From NCBI GenBank assembly GCA_023398375.1, contig JAEWSH010000134.1, positions 1-61,110 on the forward strand: a stretch of 61,110 bases of DNA, in the 5' to 3' direction. Shown piece by piece: positions 7,947 to 16,291 of the stretch. Within the stretch, counting starts at the first letter, position 1. Each line of letters starts with the position of its first letter. Source of the stretch: Bacillota bacterium (GTDB taxonomy: Bacteria; Bacillota; Clostridia; Lachnospirales; Lachnospiraceae). Both the position numbers and the translations under genes were made by a program. Under the pieces are notes generated by a model that was given only the letters and a program-made list of their open reading frames with translations, made no database searches and was not told where the DNA came from.

Positions 7947-9116
7947 TTACTCAGCTAATTGTTCTTCTGTGTAGTATCCACCATCAACGATAATTTCTTT
8001 ATAGTTGTTCTTATCTACCGCAACTGGTGTGCAAAGGTATGAAGGAACAACAATCTTGCCATTGTTATATTGCTCTGTATCATTGATTTCAGGTTCGCCA
8101 CCTTCAAGAACTGCCTGTACCATTGTTACACATTTCTCAGCTAAAAGACGAGTGTCTTTGTAGATCGACATTGTTTGTGAACCTGCAATAATGTTCTTGG
8201 TTGCCATAAGTTCAGCATCCTGACCTGTGATCAGTGGCCATTCATCACCCAATGTATATCCTGCGCCTTCAAGAGCAGCTTTACATCCATAAGCGAAACC
8301 ATCAAAAGCAGATGCACAGATATCAAGTTTATCATCAGCATAGAATCCTGTTAAATAATTTTCACAATTCTGCTGAGCTGTTTCCTGTGACCATCTTAAG
8401 ATACAAGTATCCTCAAAAGAAGTTCTTCCTGATTTGCAAACCAGTGTACCGTCATCTAAATATGGCTTTAACACTTCCATAAGTCCATTGTATAAGAACA
8501 ATGCATTGTTATCATCAGGGGAACCCATAAAGAATTCAATTGTATAAGATTCTTTATTTTTCTGAGCAGTAGGCAAATCTTTTGATTCTTCAATGTATTT
8601 ACCTATCGCTGTACCAACACCTTTGTTATCGAATGTTGCATAATAAGAAACAGCGTCTGTATCCATTAACAAACGATCGTATGCGATAATTGGAATTCCT
8701 GCCTCTTTAGCCTGTGCTTCAACATTTACCAAGGCCGATGAATCGATAGCTGCGATAACTAAACAGTTAGCTCCGTTTGCGATCATGTTCTCGATTTGAG
8801 AAACCTGTGCCTGAACATCATCTTCTGCATATTGAAGATCTACTTCATAGCCAAGATCTTCCAGTTGTTTCTTCATGTTAGCACCGTCATTAATCCATCT
8901 TTCAGACGACTGAGTCGGCATCGCTACACCAACTTTTCCACCGCCTGTAGTTGCTTTCGCTGCTTCTGTTGTAGCTTCTGTAGCTGCGTCTGTAGCTGTG
9001 TCTGTTGCTGTGTCTGTTTTTGGTGCTTCCGGTGTTTCAGCTTTGCTTCCACATCCAACAAGCATTGTTGCTACCATTGCTACGCAAAGGACAGCACTTA
9101 ATAGTTTTCTTTTCAT
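7947..9116 (-). CDS. chvE: ChvE-family sugar-binding lipoprotein of the Mms transporter
   Basis: 389 aa. A lipoprotein signal peptide ends in the lipobox LVGCGS (Cys22), followed by a low-complexity Thr/Ala-rich linker (DTATDTATDAATEATTEAA) that tethers the domain to the membrane. The binding domain carries GVAMPTQSSERWINDGANMK, DVQAQVSQIENMI and IIAYDRLL, typical of the ChvE/XylF multiple-sugar group. AGGGAGG precedes the ATG. It is the first gene of the chvE-mmsA-mmsB operon. Operator-like repeats lie in its upstream region. The chemoreceptor gene next door suggests, without proving, a link between binding and taxis. Confidence 0.9.
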   Translation of the reverse strand: MKRKLLSAVLCVAMVATMLVGCGSKAETPEAPKTDTATDTATDAATEATTEAAKATTGGGKVGVAMPTQSSERWINDGANMKKQLEDLGYEVDLQYAEDDVQAQVSQIENMIANGANCLVIAAIDSSALVNVEAQAKEAGIPIIAYDRLLMDTDAVSYYATFDNKGVGTAIGKYIEESKDLPTAQKNKESYTIEFFMGSPDDNNALFLYNGLMEVLKPYLDDGTLVCKSGRTSFEDTCILRWSQETAQQNCENYLTGFYADDKLDICASAFDGFAYGCKAALEGAGYTLGDEWPLITGQDAELMATKNIIAGSQTMSIYKDTRLLAEKCVTMVQAVLEGGEPEINDTEQYNNGKIVVPSYLCTPVAVDKNNYKEIIVDGGYYTEEQLAE

Positions 9117-9163
9117 TTTAATTTCCTCCCTAGAATAAAATTAAAGAACTTGTATTTACAATC

Positions 9164-9188
9164 TGTACAATTTGTACAGTTTTGTACA
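9164..9188 (-). promoter_or_regulatory. Three phased TGTACA operator-like repeats
   Basis: TGTACA occurs at 9164, 9173 and 9183, that is every 9-10 bp, in the setting TTTGTACA. B. subtilis AraR binds a palindrome built on TTTGTAC (known). The repeats lie between the likely -10 and the chvE ribosome-binding site, where a repressor would block transcription. The AraR-type genes in the same operon are the obvious candidates (inference). Confidence 0.5.
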
Positions 9189-9220
9189 TATTTTTAATAT
9201 TGCACATTTTTTATATTATT

Positions 9221-9253
9221 ATACATAGTATTCTATATTAAATGACTATGTAT
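9221..9253 (-). promoter_or_regulatory. Inverted repeat over the chvE promoter
   Basis: ATACATAGT at 9221-9229 is inverted as ACTATGTAT at 9245-9253. It covers the region from the -10 (9218-9223) towards the expected -35, so it is a second operator candidate. The binding protein is unknown. Confidence 0.35.
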
Positions 9254-9397
9254 TTTTTTGTCATTTTGTGCAACCATTATATATATCTTTCTTTTGCCCA
9301 GTTGATTTAGTAATAATATACAACTTATTTTTTAGCTTGTCAATTCATTTTTTTAATTTTTACCATTTTGTTATAAATTGGTATATACAACTTGATT

Positions 9398-9445
9398 AAA
9401 AAAATACAACTTGTCAATCATAGTTGTACACATTGACAAGTTGTA
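9398..9445 (-). terminator. Terminator of the chemoreceptor gene
   Basis: TACAACTTGTCAAT and ATTGACAAGTTGTA form a 14-bp perfect stem, followed on the minus strand by seven T. It lies 64 bp after the stop of the chemoreceptor gene. The stem is AT-rich but perfect. Confidence 0.8.
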
Positions 9446-9508
9446 CTATTTTGCTTTATTTATTTCTGATGATATCAATTATATAATTTTGTGTTTCAGC
9501 CTCACATT

Positions 9509-11311
9509 CTATAGGTCCGATTCTTCTTGCAAAGTTTTCTGCTTCAAAACAAATCCTGATATTTCTCCTTCCAGTTCTCTTGCAAGATTTGCCAGCATCG
9601 CAGTTGTTGCAGATACTTCCTCCTGATTTGCAGCTTCTTCTGTTACGACTGCACTAATCTGATTAATCTCATCTACATTGCTTGCCGATGCTTCATGAAT
9701 AATCTGAATACCATCAATTGCTTCCTTCATCATGTCTGATAGCTTCTGAATTTTATTTATGATGTCATTTACATCCCCATTTACTATCTCTGTACCGGTC
9801 TTTATTAATTCAAAACTATTTTTAGCCTCTTCCGCAAGAGAATTGCCTTTTTCAAGCTGGCCAAGACTTTCCTTTAATTGGCTGCTCATGGAATCGGCAT
9901 CGTTCTGTACAACATCGATAATGGTTCTGATCTGCTGAGCCGCATTTTGGGAATCATCTGCAAGTTTTCTTATTTCTGTGGCAACTACTGCAAATCCTCT
10001 TCCCGCATCCCCCGCTCTTGCCGCTTCAATTGAGGCATTCAGAGATAGCAGGTTTGTCTGTTCTGCAATTTCTGCAATAGTAGCTAAAATATCATTCATT
10101 TTCTTTGTACTTTCACTAAAAGATACAAATACGTTTGCCATCGTATTCATTGTATTATTTACAGCTTCCATCTGCGCAACATACGCAGATATGTTTTCAG
10201 ATCCAACCCCAGCTTTCATCAAAGAATCATCCGAATTTTCCTGAATATGATCCACACTTTTACTCACTTCATAAGAAACATTTCCCATCTGCGCTATTTG
10301 ATCCATTATTTTCATTGCCTCTGCGGTCTGTTTCTCTAAACGTTTTAACATCTCATCTATTGCTTCTGATATTTTAACACTGCCCTTTGCATTTTCTCCA
10401 ATACTCATATCAACTGTTTCTGTTGCTATCTGCATTTCTTTTGTACCTTTTGATACTTTTTCTATAATATTGCTCAGATTATCTTTCATTAGATTAAATG
10501 CATTAGCGAGATCCAAGGTCTCATCGCTGGAATGAATAACAATGTTATCACCTGATAAATTTCCCTCAGCTAATATAGCGATGCTCTTTTGCAATTGTTT
10601 AATTGGTCTCGTAATTCCCATGGATACTTTTATCGCTACACCACTGGCACCTAACCCGACAATAAAGACTGCAATAAGCATACCAGCAAACATTTTTGTA
10701 AAATCCCGGTGAATCTCATCCTGTATGTTTTCGCTTCTCGTAATCTCATAAGTCAGTAATGTCTCTGCATTCAATGTTGTAAAGCTGGATTCATTACTCA
10801 TCTTCTTTGCCAATTCTGCACCTGCCGATGAAAATTCATCACCACAAGCAGCGCGAAGTTCATTAAATGACTTGGTATATTTCTCTACGGAAGATCGTAC
10901 CGGCGCTAGTTGATTCCTATTTTGATTATACTTGGGATCATCACCAATATTTTTTTCGATATCATCCAGATATTGATTCATTAATTCAATATTTTCAATA
11001 TATCCGCTTTCAGAGATACTGCCTCCCAAATTGCAGAGATTAACCATGGTATTTGCCATTTTACCCGCATTTGTTTTTATATATGTAATTTTACTGATAT
11101 TCTCTAATACCTGCTTATACTGATTGTTATATCGAAGAGCCTGTATCCCGAGTACACACATTAATATCATCATTACAGCAATAATGGAAAAAGCCAATGT
11201 CTTAATTTTTCTTCCTATACTTGATTTTTTCCTGTATTTGCTTTTCTTTTGTATTTTTTCTGGTATTACTTCTTTTGAAATGTTGTTTTTTACTTCTCCC
11301 TTTTTACACAT
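9509..11311 (-). CDS. Methyl-accepting chemotaxis protein with extracellular sensor
   Basis: About 600 aa from the ATG at 11311 (MCKKGEVK), preceded by GGAAGG/GGTGA; an upstream GTG at 11323 sits directly on that site and is less likely. Order: basic N-terminus, TM1 near residues 40-62, an extracellular four-helix-like sensor to about 205, TM2 near 207-230, a HAMP domain (ITRPIKQLQKSIAILAEGNL), then the cytoplasmic signalling hairpin. The conserved tip is IAEQTNLLSLNASIEAARAG near residue 410. It lies upstream of the sugar-binding protein operon but has its own terminator. It reports ligand to CheA/CheW; the ligand is unknown. Confidence 0.92.
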   Translation of the reverse strand: MCKKGEVKNNISKEVIPEKIQKKSKYRKKSSIGRKIKTLAFSIIAVMMILMCVLGIQALRYNNQYKQVLENISKITYIKTNAGKMANTMVNLCNLGGSISESGYIENIELMNQYLDDIEKNIGDDPKYNQNRNQLAPVRSSVEKYTKSFNELRAACGDEFSSAGAELAKKMSNESSFTTLNAETLLTYEITRSENIQDEIHRDFTKMFAGMLIAVFIVGLGASGVAIKVSMGITRPIKQLQKSIAILAEGNLSGDNIVIHSSDETLDLANAFNLMKDNLSNIIEKVSKGTKEMQIATETVDMSIGENAKGSVKISEAIDEMLKRLEKQTAEAMKIMDQIAQMGNVSYEVSKSVDHIQENSDDSLMKAGVGSENISAYVAQMEAVNNTMNTMANVFVSFSESTKKMNDILATIAEIAEQTNLLSLNASIEAARAGDAGRGFAVVATEIRKLADDSQNAAQQIRTIIDVVQNDADSMSSQLKESLGQLEKGNSLAEEAKNSFELIKTGTEIVNGDVNDIINKIQKLSDMMKEAIDGIQIIHEASASNVDEINQISAVVTEEAANQEEVSATTAMLANLARELEGEISGFVLKQKTLQEESDL

Positions 11312-11525
11312 ATTTATTCTCACCTTCCGTTTTGCAAGATAATACTATCATTATTAATAGTATTGTCGCCTCCTTTCTGCAGCATTCAGTCACATTATAC
11401 TTTATATCTCTCTTTTAGGCAATATTTGCATGTGCAATTTGTACATAATATAAGTTGTTTCTCACATTTAATATTACATTATATACATTTTCATATAACT
11501 ATTAATCTAATTTATAATTTTTAAC

Positions 11526-11547
11526 ATGTTACTATTTTTAGTAACAT
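11526..11547. promoter_or_regulatory. Perfect inverted repeat upstream of the DUF885 gene
   Basis: ATGTTACTA at 11526-11534 is inverted as TAGTAACAT at 11539-11547 with a 4-base spacer. It lies 30 bp before the DUF885 start, where an operator would be expected. No U-tract follows. The regulator is unknown. Confidence 0.4.
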
Positions 11548-11576
11548 ATATTAAATAAAAAAGCCGGTATTTCAAC

Positions 11577-13712
11577 GTGCAGCCTAAGTCTAAATTACTT
11601 TTATTTTTGACCCCACTATGTATTGCCATCACTATAAGTTCTTTTCATTATAAGCATACACATAGTGATTCCAATTCCTTTCGGCAATTTGCCAGACAAT
11701 TTTTCGCTTCTCAGATTACCGCTGATACATTGAGCATGCATTATACGATTGCTCATCCGCAAAACTATGGGATAAAAGATTACAAGGTTGCTCTTCCTAA
11801 TTTTGAAGAATCATCCTACCTCAACAGTAATATAACTCTAGAAAACAGCATTCATAAACTTCAGGATATTAATAGTTCTTCTCTATCTGAATCAGATTCG
11901 ATGTGCTATCATATTCTTCTTAAAAATTTTAAGGAACAGCTTGAAAATCAGAATTATTATTATTATTACGAACCACTAGCCCCAAATTCCGGTATCCAGT
12001 CACAACTTCCCATTCTATTAGCTGAGTACTATTTTAATTCTGAACAGGATGTTCAGGATTATCTCTCATTATTAAGTGCTATTCCGGATTATTTTTCAAG
12101 TATTGAACAATACGAAACATTAAAATCAAAAATGGGATTGTTCATGCCAGAATACAGTGCAAATAAATTGATTGACCAGTGCGGTACAATAATCAATTCG
12201 CAGTCTGTGAATGATCGTTCCAATTTTATGATTACGACTTTTGATGAGCGTATAAACGACTTAGTAAAGACAGGTTCGCTTTCTTCATCTGAAGCAAATA
12301 CATACTCAAAAGAAAACTTACGACTATTGAAGCACGACGTAATACCTGCATATAACAAATTAGCCAATACCATCACAAAATTAAAAGAAAGCGGAAACAA
12401 TGATGGCGGATTGTCTCACCTCCCGAACGGTCGTGATTACTATACATATCTTGTAAATCAGAATACTGGTTCTTCTAAAAATATAGATTCTTTAAAAAAA
12501 CTTTTACAACAGCGATTACGGTCTGATTATGAGAGCATTCTTACTTTAGTAACGCAGCTTCAAGATAATTCATATATAAAAGAAGATGTTCAGTTTCCTT
12601 TGTTATCTCCGGAAGCTATGTTACAGGATCTTCAAAAAAGAATTGCTCTTGATTTTCCCTCTTTTCCAAATACAGTCGAGAGTTCTGATAATACCAGTTC
12701 TTCTCAGAACTATGTGGTAAAGACCGTAAGTCCCTGCCTGGAAAAATATGTAAGTCCTGCCTATTATCTGACTCCACCCATAGATAATATGCAGAATAAT
12801 ATTATCTATATTAATGAAAACAGTATTGTGAACAGCCTTGAATTGTATACAACACTTGCTCACGAGGGATATCCGGGACATCTGTATCAGACTGTATACT
12901 TTCAATTATATGAACAGGATAACCATGCGAATCCTGTTAGAAATCTCGTCTACTATGGGGGCTACGTTGAAGGATGGGCACTTTATGTTGAGAATCTTTC
13001 TTATGAATACGCAAAAAAAGTCGTCACAGAAAAAACTTCAGCAGCAAGCAGCTATAGCAATAAAATAATTGATTTATACCGATATGATAGAGATTTTCAA
13101 TTATGTCTTTACTCGATCCTTGACATTGCAATTCACTATGATGGGTTAGCATATGAGGAAGTATACTCAATGCTTTCAGAATTTGGAATTACCGATGAGG
13201 CAACCGCACGAAATATTTATGAATATATTGTAGAAGAACCTACAAATTATTTGAAATATTATGTTGGTTATCAGGAAATTCTGGAATGTAAGGAACTTGT
13301 AAAAGAAAAAATGGGAAGTAATTATAGTGACATAGCTTTTCATCAGTTATTATTAGAACTCGGACCTATGGATTTCTCCATGTTAAAAGCTTATCTGACA
13401 AAATATGCACCTACCTATTCTTCTCAAAAGAGTTCTCAAACTATAATCGCACAAAAATATGAGCATCCAAGTTTTCTTGGATGCTCATATTTTTTTAAAA
13501 AAGGTGTTCAGATTAGTTATGGCTTTCTCCAGAACTGCCTTTTCCTCTTCACTCAGACCAGCAATAATGGAATCAATCATATTTGTATGAAATCTTCTAT
13601 GATGTTCATAGGCTCTTTTTCCCGATTCCGTAAGAGATACAAAAACAACTCTTCTATCCTCTTCACTTCTTACCCTTTGCACATATCCTTTTTTTACCAA
13701 GCTATTGACTGA
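11577..13712 (+). CDS. DUF885 metallopeptidase-like protein, ORF lacking its natural stop
   Basis: 711 codons from a GTG at 11577; an in-frame stop at 11556 leaves no alternative upstream, and no good ribosome-binding site is visible. Residues 6-22 form a signal peptide or anchor, so it is probably exported. The DUF885 core covers about residues 30-620. HEGYPGH (about 428-434) followed by EGWALY near 465 is the family's HExxxH-like zinc site. The family-like part ends around KAYLTKYAPTYSS (residue ~613). Beyond that the frame runs through a perfect terminator hairpin (13453-13494) and then antisense to the MarR gene. The real product may end near 13450 by transcription termination or after a lost stop or frameshift. 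Peptidase activity is inferred only from the motif. Confidence 0.75.
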   Translation: MQPKSKLLLFLTPLCIAITISSFHYKHTHSDSNSFRQFARQFFASQITADTLSMHYTIAHPQNYGIKDYKVALPNFEESSYLNSNITLENSIHKLQDINSSSLSESDSMCYHILLKNFKEQLENQNYYYYYEPLAPNSGIQSQLPILLAEYYFNSEQDVQDYLSLLSAIPDYFSSIEQYETLKSKMGLFMPEYSANKLIDQCGTIINSQSVNDRSNFMITTFDERINDLVKTGSLSSSEANTYSKENLRLLKHDVIPAYNKLANTITKLKESGNNDGGLSHLPNGRDYYTYLVNQNTGSSKNIDSLKKLLQQRLRSDYESILTLVTQLQDNSYIKEDVQFPLLSPEAMLQDLQKRIALDFPSFPNTVESSDNTSSSQNYVVKTVSPCLEKYVSPAYYLTPPIDNMQNNIIYINENSIVNSLELYTTLAHEGYPGHLYQTVYFQLYEQDNHANPVRNLVYYGGYVEGWALYVENLSYEYAKKVVTEKTSAASSYSNKIIDLYRYDRDFQLCLYSILDIAIHYDGLAYEEVYSMLSEFGITDEATARNIYEYIVEEPTNYLKYYVGYQEILECKELVKEKMGSNYSDIAFHQLLLELGPMDFSMLKAYLTKYAPTYSSQKSSQTIIAQKYEHPSFLGCSYFFKKGVQISYGFLQNCLFLFTQTSNNGINHICMKSSMMFIGSFSRFRKRYKNNSSILFTSYPLHISFFYQAID
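13453..13494. terminator. Bidirectional terminator shared by convergent genes
   Basis: A 19-bp perfect stem (A-tract, ATATGAGCATCCAAG and its complement) with a TTTT loop and T-tract serves the plus-strand DUF885 gene and the minus-strand MarR gene. It lies inside the open frame of the former and covers the stop codon (13485-13487) of the latter. Confidence 0.9.
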
Positions 13713-13952
13713 AATAGTTAATGTTCCCATTGTAACATTTAGTTTTTTTGCCACCGAGGACATATTTCTTGACTGTTCGATGCCGATCGCTTCAATAACA
13801 TGCATATCATTTGTTGTAACACCTTTGAATTCATCCGTCTGTATTGCCCGCTCTTCTATATCATTAATATCTTTAAATAACTTTACAAGTAATTCGTTTA
13901 AAATCGCATTTATTTCCACAAGTATACCCCGTATCTCTTCCTTTTTAAACAT
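13485..13952 (-). CDS. FabT-like MarR-family regulator
   Basis: 155 aa winged-helix protein. The region VTTNDMHVIEAIG, then AKKLNVTMGTLTISVNSLVKKGYVQR and the wing SEEDRRVVFVSLTESGK, is much like streptococcal FabT, the acyl-ACP-responsive repressor of fatty acid synthesis (from memory of the family). FabT is usually encoded inside the fab operon; here the operon is 26 kb away. Two palindromes of FabT type lie on the fab promoters at 44870 and 46165, which supports the assignment. I see no perfect copy upstream of this gene itself. A promoter-like TTGAGA/TATAAT pair lies upstream near 14000-14020. The last codons overlap the shared terminator. Confidence 0.72.
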   Translation of the reverse strand: MFKKEEIRGILVEINAILNELLVKLFKDINDIEERAIQTDEFKGVTTNDMHVIEAIGIEQSRNMSSVAKKLNVTMGTLTISVNSLVKKGYVQRVRSEEDRRVVFVSLTESGKRAYEHHRRFHTNMIDSIIAGLSEEEKAVLEKAITNLNTFFKKI

Positions 13953-14080
13953 CAGACACTTGTATCTAATGCCTATTTCGACGGTTTCTTATGAAATATT
14001 ATAGTATATTTATCTCAAATTTACAATGTTCTGTGCAGAGGTAGATTTTATACCAGTAACAATTCAGCCATAATGGTATC

Positions 14081-14527
14081 TCATTCTATCATAACGTTAT
14101 CCAATAATTTTCTAAACGAAGTCTCAAAATGCCTATCATCTTCCAGCGTTCTTTTCCGCGGACCTCTCATATGATTTTTAGAAGATTTTCTAGCCTGTTT
14201 GGCCATATGTCTTTCAAATAACATCATATCAATATTCTCATTGGTATATAACTTTCCGCTTTGATGTATTGCATACATTCCCTTTCCCAGCGCCATTGCT
14301 GCAACACCGTAATCCTGTGTTACTACGATATCTCCTTTATTTCCTTTTTGGATCACTACAAAGTCAACAGCATCTGCACCTCTGTCTACTATTATTACTT
14401 CACTATAATCTGAATTGATCATGTGACTGGTATCACATAATATAACTACTTCAATTCCTTTTTCTTTTGCAATCTGCTCCGTCAATTTTATTACCGGGCA
14501 GGCATCACCATCTATCAAAATCTTCAT
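14081..14527 (-). CDS. YaiI/YqxD family protein (DUF188)
   Basis: 148 aa. The start MKILIDGDACPV and the block VDRGADAVDFVV...GDIVVTQDYGVAAMAL are signatures of the YaiI/YqxD family, which has a PIN-like fold with conserved acidic residues; its function is not established. The C-terminus RGPRKRTLEDDRHFETSFRKLL is also conserved. The ATG follows AAAGGA and is directly preceded by a four-codon reading frame (ATG AAA GGA AAG TAA), itself preceded by the structured leader at 14540-14608. Confidence 0.88.
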   Translation of the reverse strand: MKILIDGDACPVIKLTEQIAKEKGIEVVILCDTSHMINSDYSEVIIVDRGADAVDFVVIQKGNKGDIVVTQDYGVAAMALGKGMYAIHQSGKLYTNENIDMMLFERHMAKQARKSSKNHMRGPRKRTLEDDRHFETSFRKLLDNVMIE

Positions 14528-14539
14528 TTACTTTCCTTT

Positions 14540-14608
14540 CATATTTCCCGCCATGCCGCACTGGCGGCACAAATAATCAATGAGAAGAAGATGCCCGCAT
14601 CTTCTTCC
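14540..14608 (-). promoter_or_regulatory. Structured leader element, long form, before yqxD
   Basis: On the minus strand: hairpin GGAAGAAG...CTTCTTC, then TCATTGATTATTTGTGC, then hairpin GCCGC-CAGT-GCGGC, then GGCGGG-AAAT-ATG. The order and much of the sequence recur before the RpiB gene at 36977-37063. More inverted repeats lie upstream (14611-14673). Neither a known riboswitch nor a terminator fits. It could be a repeat element that carries a translation start, or a cis-regulatory RNA. Confidence 0.5.
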
Positions 14609-14673
14609 TGTGTGAGTTTAGTAATTCTTAGAGGTGGTCCTTTCACATCTTAGAATTCCTTCTCACACTCTTC

Positions 14674-15129
14674 TCACACTTCTTCTATCATACTATCTAT
14701 ATAACCACGATCCCACATTAGGATTTTTAATTTTTTAGCAGACTCTACTGCTGGAGCTGTAAAGTATTGATTCGTCATAACTGCACCAACCATTCTGTCA
14801 TAATACTCTTTTCCGGCATACGCTTCTTGAATTGCTTTGATTCCTACAGGATCCTGATATCTTTTACACTGAATACCATAAGTTACTCCATCCTTCTCAG
14901 CTAGTATATCTATTCCATAATCTCCACTGGCTTTTGTTACTTCCACATCAATAAATCCCTTTTTCTTAAGTAAATCAGCACAGAAATATTCAAAATCATG
15001 ACCTTCCATCTCATCCAAAACGCTATTTCTGTAATTTCTATGAAATTTTTTTGCCACTATGTATATTAATCCAAATAGAGTCACAAGAATAACAATAGCA
15101 CCTATCATATAAATGATGTTCCAATCCAT
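14674..15129 (-). CDS. Membrane-anchored Mrr-type endonuclease-like protein
   Basis: 151 aa. One transmembrane helix (residues 5-25) is followed by a restriction-endonuclease fold of the Mrr_cat type (residues about 40-145). The active site is readable: E42-like GHDFEYFCADLL, then GDYGIDILAEKDG and YGIQCKRY, giving the D-(Q)ExK-like set D...Q-x-K. Membrane-tethered Mrr domains occur in many bacteria; their role is unclear, and defence or DNA maintenance is only a guess. No methylase is near. It lies 15 bp after the M20 gene and uses the hairpin plus GGGAG leader seen before fabG. Confidence 0.75.
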   Translation of the reverse strand: MDWNIIYMIGAIVILVTLFGLIYIVAKKFHRNYRNSVLDEMEGHDFEYFCADLLKKKGFIDVEVTKASGDYGIDILAEKDGVTYGIQCKRYQDPVGIKAIQEAYAGKEYYDRMVGAVMTNQYFTAPAVESAKKLKILMWDRGYIDSMIEEV

Positions 15130-15158
15130 ATTTGCTCCCGTCTTTTATAAAATAAAAG
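15130..15158 (-). promoter_or_regulatory. Hairpin-plus-GGGAG leader before the Mrr-like gene
   Basis: CTTTTAT-TTT-ATAAAAG (15142-15158) ends right before ACGGGAGCAAATATG. The last 13 bases are identical to the start region of fabG. The hairpin covers the stop of the M20 gene. Confidence 0.45.
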
Positions 15159-16239
15159 TATAAAATATGTCCACTGCCTTTTCCAGAATATCATCCGGAA
15201 ATTCATATTCTGCAGTATGTAATTGTTCATATTTTTCACCATCTCCGATTCCAACCATTGCTCCCCTGCATTTTTTCAGATAATACCCAAAGTCTTCAGA
15301 CCAGCGAAAAGGTTCTTTGAGTTCAATGATCGGAATTTTATGCACATTACATTTTTCTATTATGGTATTTAAACATTCATTATTATTTACAGTTTCTGGA
15401 AATTCATCGCAATATTTTACAATTAAGTCTAATTTTTCATTATTTGCTAATTCTTTTGCTTTATTATGCAAGTTTTCTTGCAATTTTAGCATGTCAGACT
15501 CATATTCGCCACGAATTGTCAATAAGATTTCTCCTTCACTGGCAGCTACACCAAACGCCCTGTTTCCTACATGAACACCAATTACTGTACATAAAGTCAT
15601 ACCTTTATACAAATCAGGATTCGTTATTGCAGGCAGCTGGCTTAAAATAATACCTATTGCAATTGAAGGATTTCTCCCATATTCAGGGTATGCTGCATGC
15701 GTAGGAGCTCCCGAAAAATGTAGAATCATGCCCTTTGAAGCGCATGCAAAAGTATTTTTTTTAATTAATACAGCACCTTTAAAAAATCCGGGAATATTAT
15801 GATATGCATAAATAGTATCTATTTTAGCTTCCAGAATCGCTTTGCTGCAAATAGCTCCCCCTTCACCCGTTTCTTCTCCAAATTGAAAAATAAAACAGAT
15901 GTTTTTTTCAAACTTATATTTTACTTTTGATTTATTGTTTACTTCAAGAATAAGCCCTGCCAATGTAGCGGTATGGCCATCGTGTCCACATGCGTGTTTC
16001 ACTTCTCCGCCAGGAGCATAAACAGCATCCATATCTGCACGAAAACCAACCGTTTCGAGTGCACCTTCCTCATAAAGTACATAAAACCATTTTCCTTTAT
16101 CAACAATTCTAAGATCGGTATATTTCTGTATGAAGTCCATGACAGTACTTTTTGTTCTGTATTCCTGTCCTGCTAATTCAGGACACTGATGAAGCTCATT
16201 TCTTAATTTTTTTATCAAATTTAAATTTTCCTGATTCAT
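15145..16239 (-). CDS. M20 family metallo-amidohydrolase
   Basis: 364 aa of the M20D/AbgB-amidohydrolase group. Metal-site motifs: ACGHDGHTA near residue 82, FQFGEETGEGG near 115 and AYHNIPG near 140; the dimerisation domain follows (residues ~165-275). It should hydrolyse an amide bond of an N-acyl amino acid or a small peptide conjugate in the cytoplasm. The conserved metal-bridging position is read from CGHDGHT and EE. The specific substrate is unknown. It is co-directional with the Mrr-like gene 15 bp downstream and starts 53 bp after the debranching-enzyme gene. Confidence 0.85.
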   Translation of the reverse strand: MNQENLNLIKKLRNELHQCPELAGQEYRTKSTVMDFIQKYTDLRIVDKGKWFYVLYEEGALETVGFRADMDAVYAPGGEVKHACGHDGHTATLAGLILEVNNKSKVKYKFEKNICFIFQFGEETGEGGAICSKAILEAKIDTIYAYHNIPGFFKGAVLIKKNTFACASKGMILHFSGAPTHAAYPEYGRNPSIAIGIILSQLPAITNPDLYKGMTLCTVIGVHVGNRAFGVAASEGEILLTIRGEYESDMLKLQENLHNKAKELANNEKLDLIVKYCDEFPETVNNNECLNTIIEKCNVHKIPIIELKEPFRWSEDFGYYLKKCRGAMVGIGDGEKYEQLHTAEYEFPDDILEKAVDIFYTFIL

Positions 16240-16291
16240 ATCGGCTCTCTTTCGGTTCTCTATAATCTTTTATTCATCTTAGAACATTAAA

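Larger units (their letters stand above)
9117..9508. other. Long regulatory intergenic region, no gene
   Basis: 392 very AT-rich bp between the chemoreceptor and the transporter operon. From left to right it holds the ribosome-binding site, three TGTACA repeats, a -10 (TATAAT, 9218-9223 minus), a 9-bp inverted repeat, several TACAACTTG repeats, and the chemoreceptor terminator. No convincing ORF. Confidence 0.6.

Noticed and set aside
9405..9445. TACAACTTGTCAAT inverted repeat as a repressor operator
   Set aside because: On the minus strand it is directly followed by seven T just after the chemoreceptor stop, so a terminator explains it better. A double role is not excluded.
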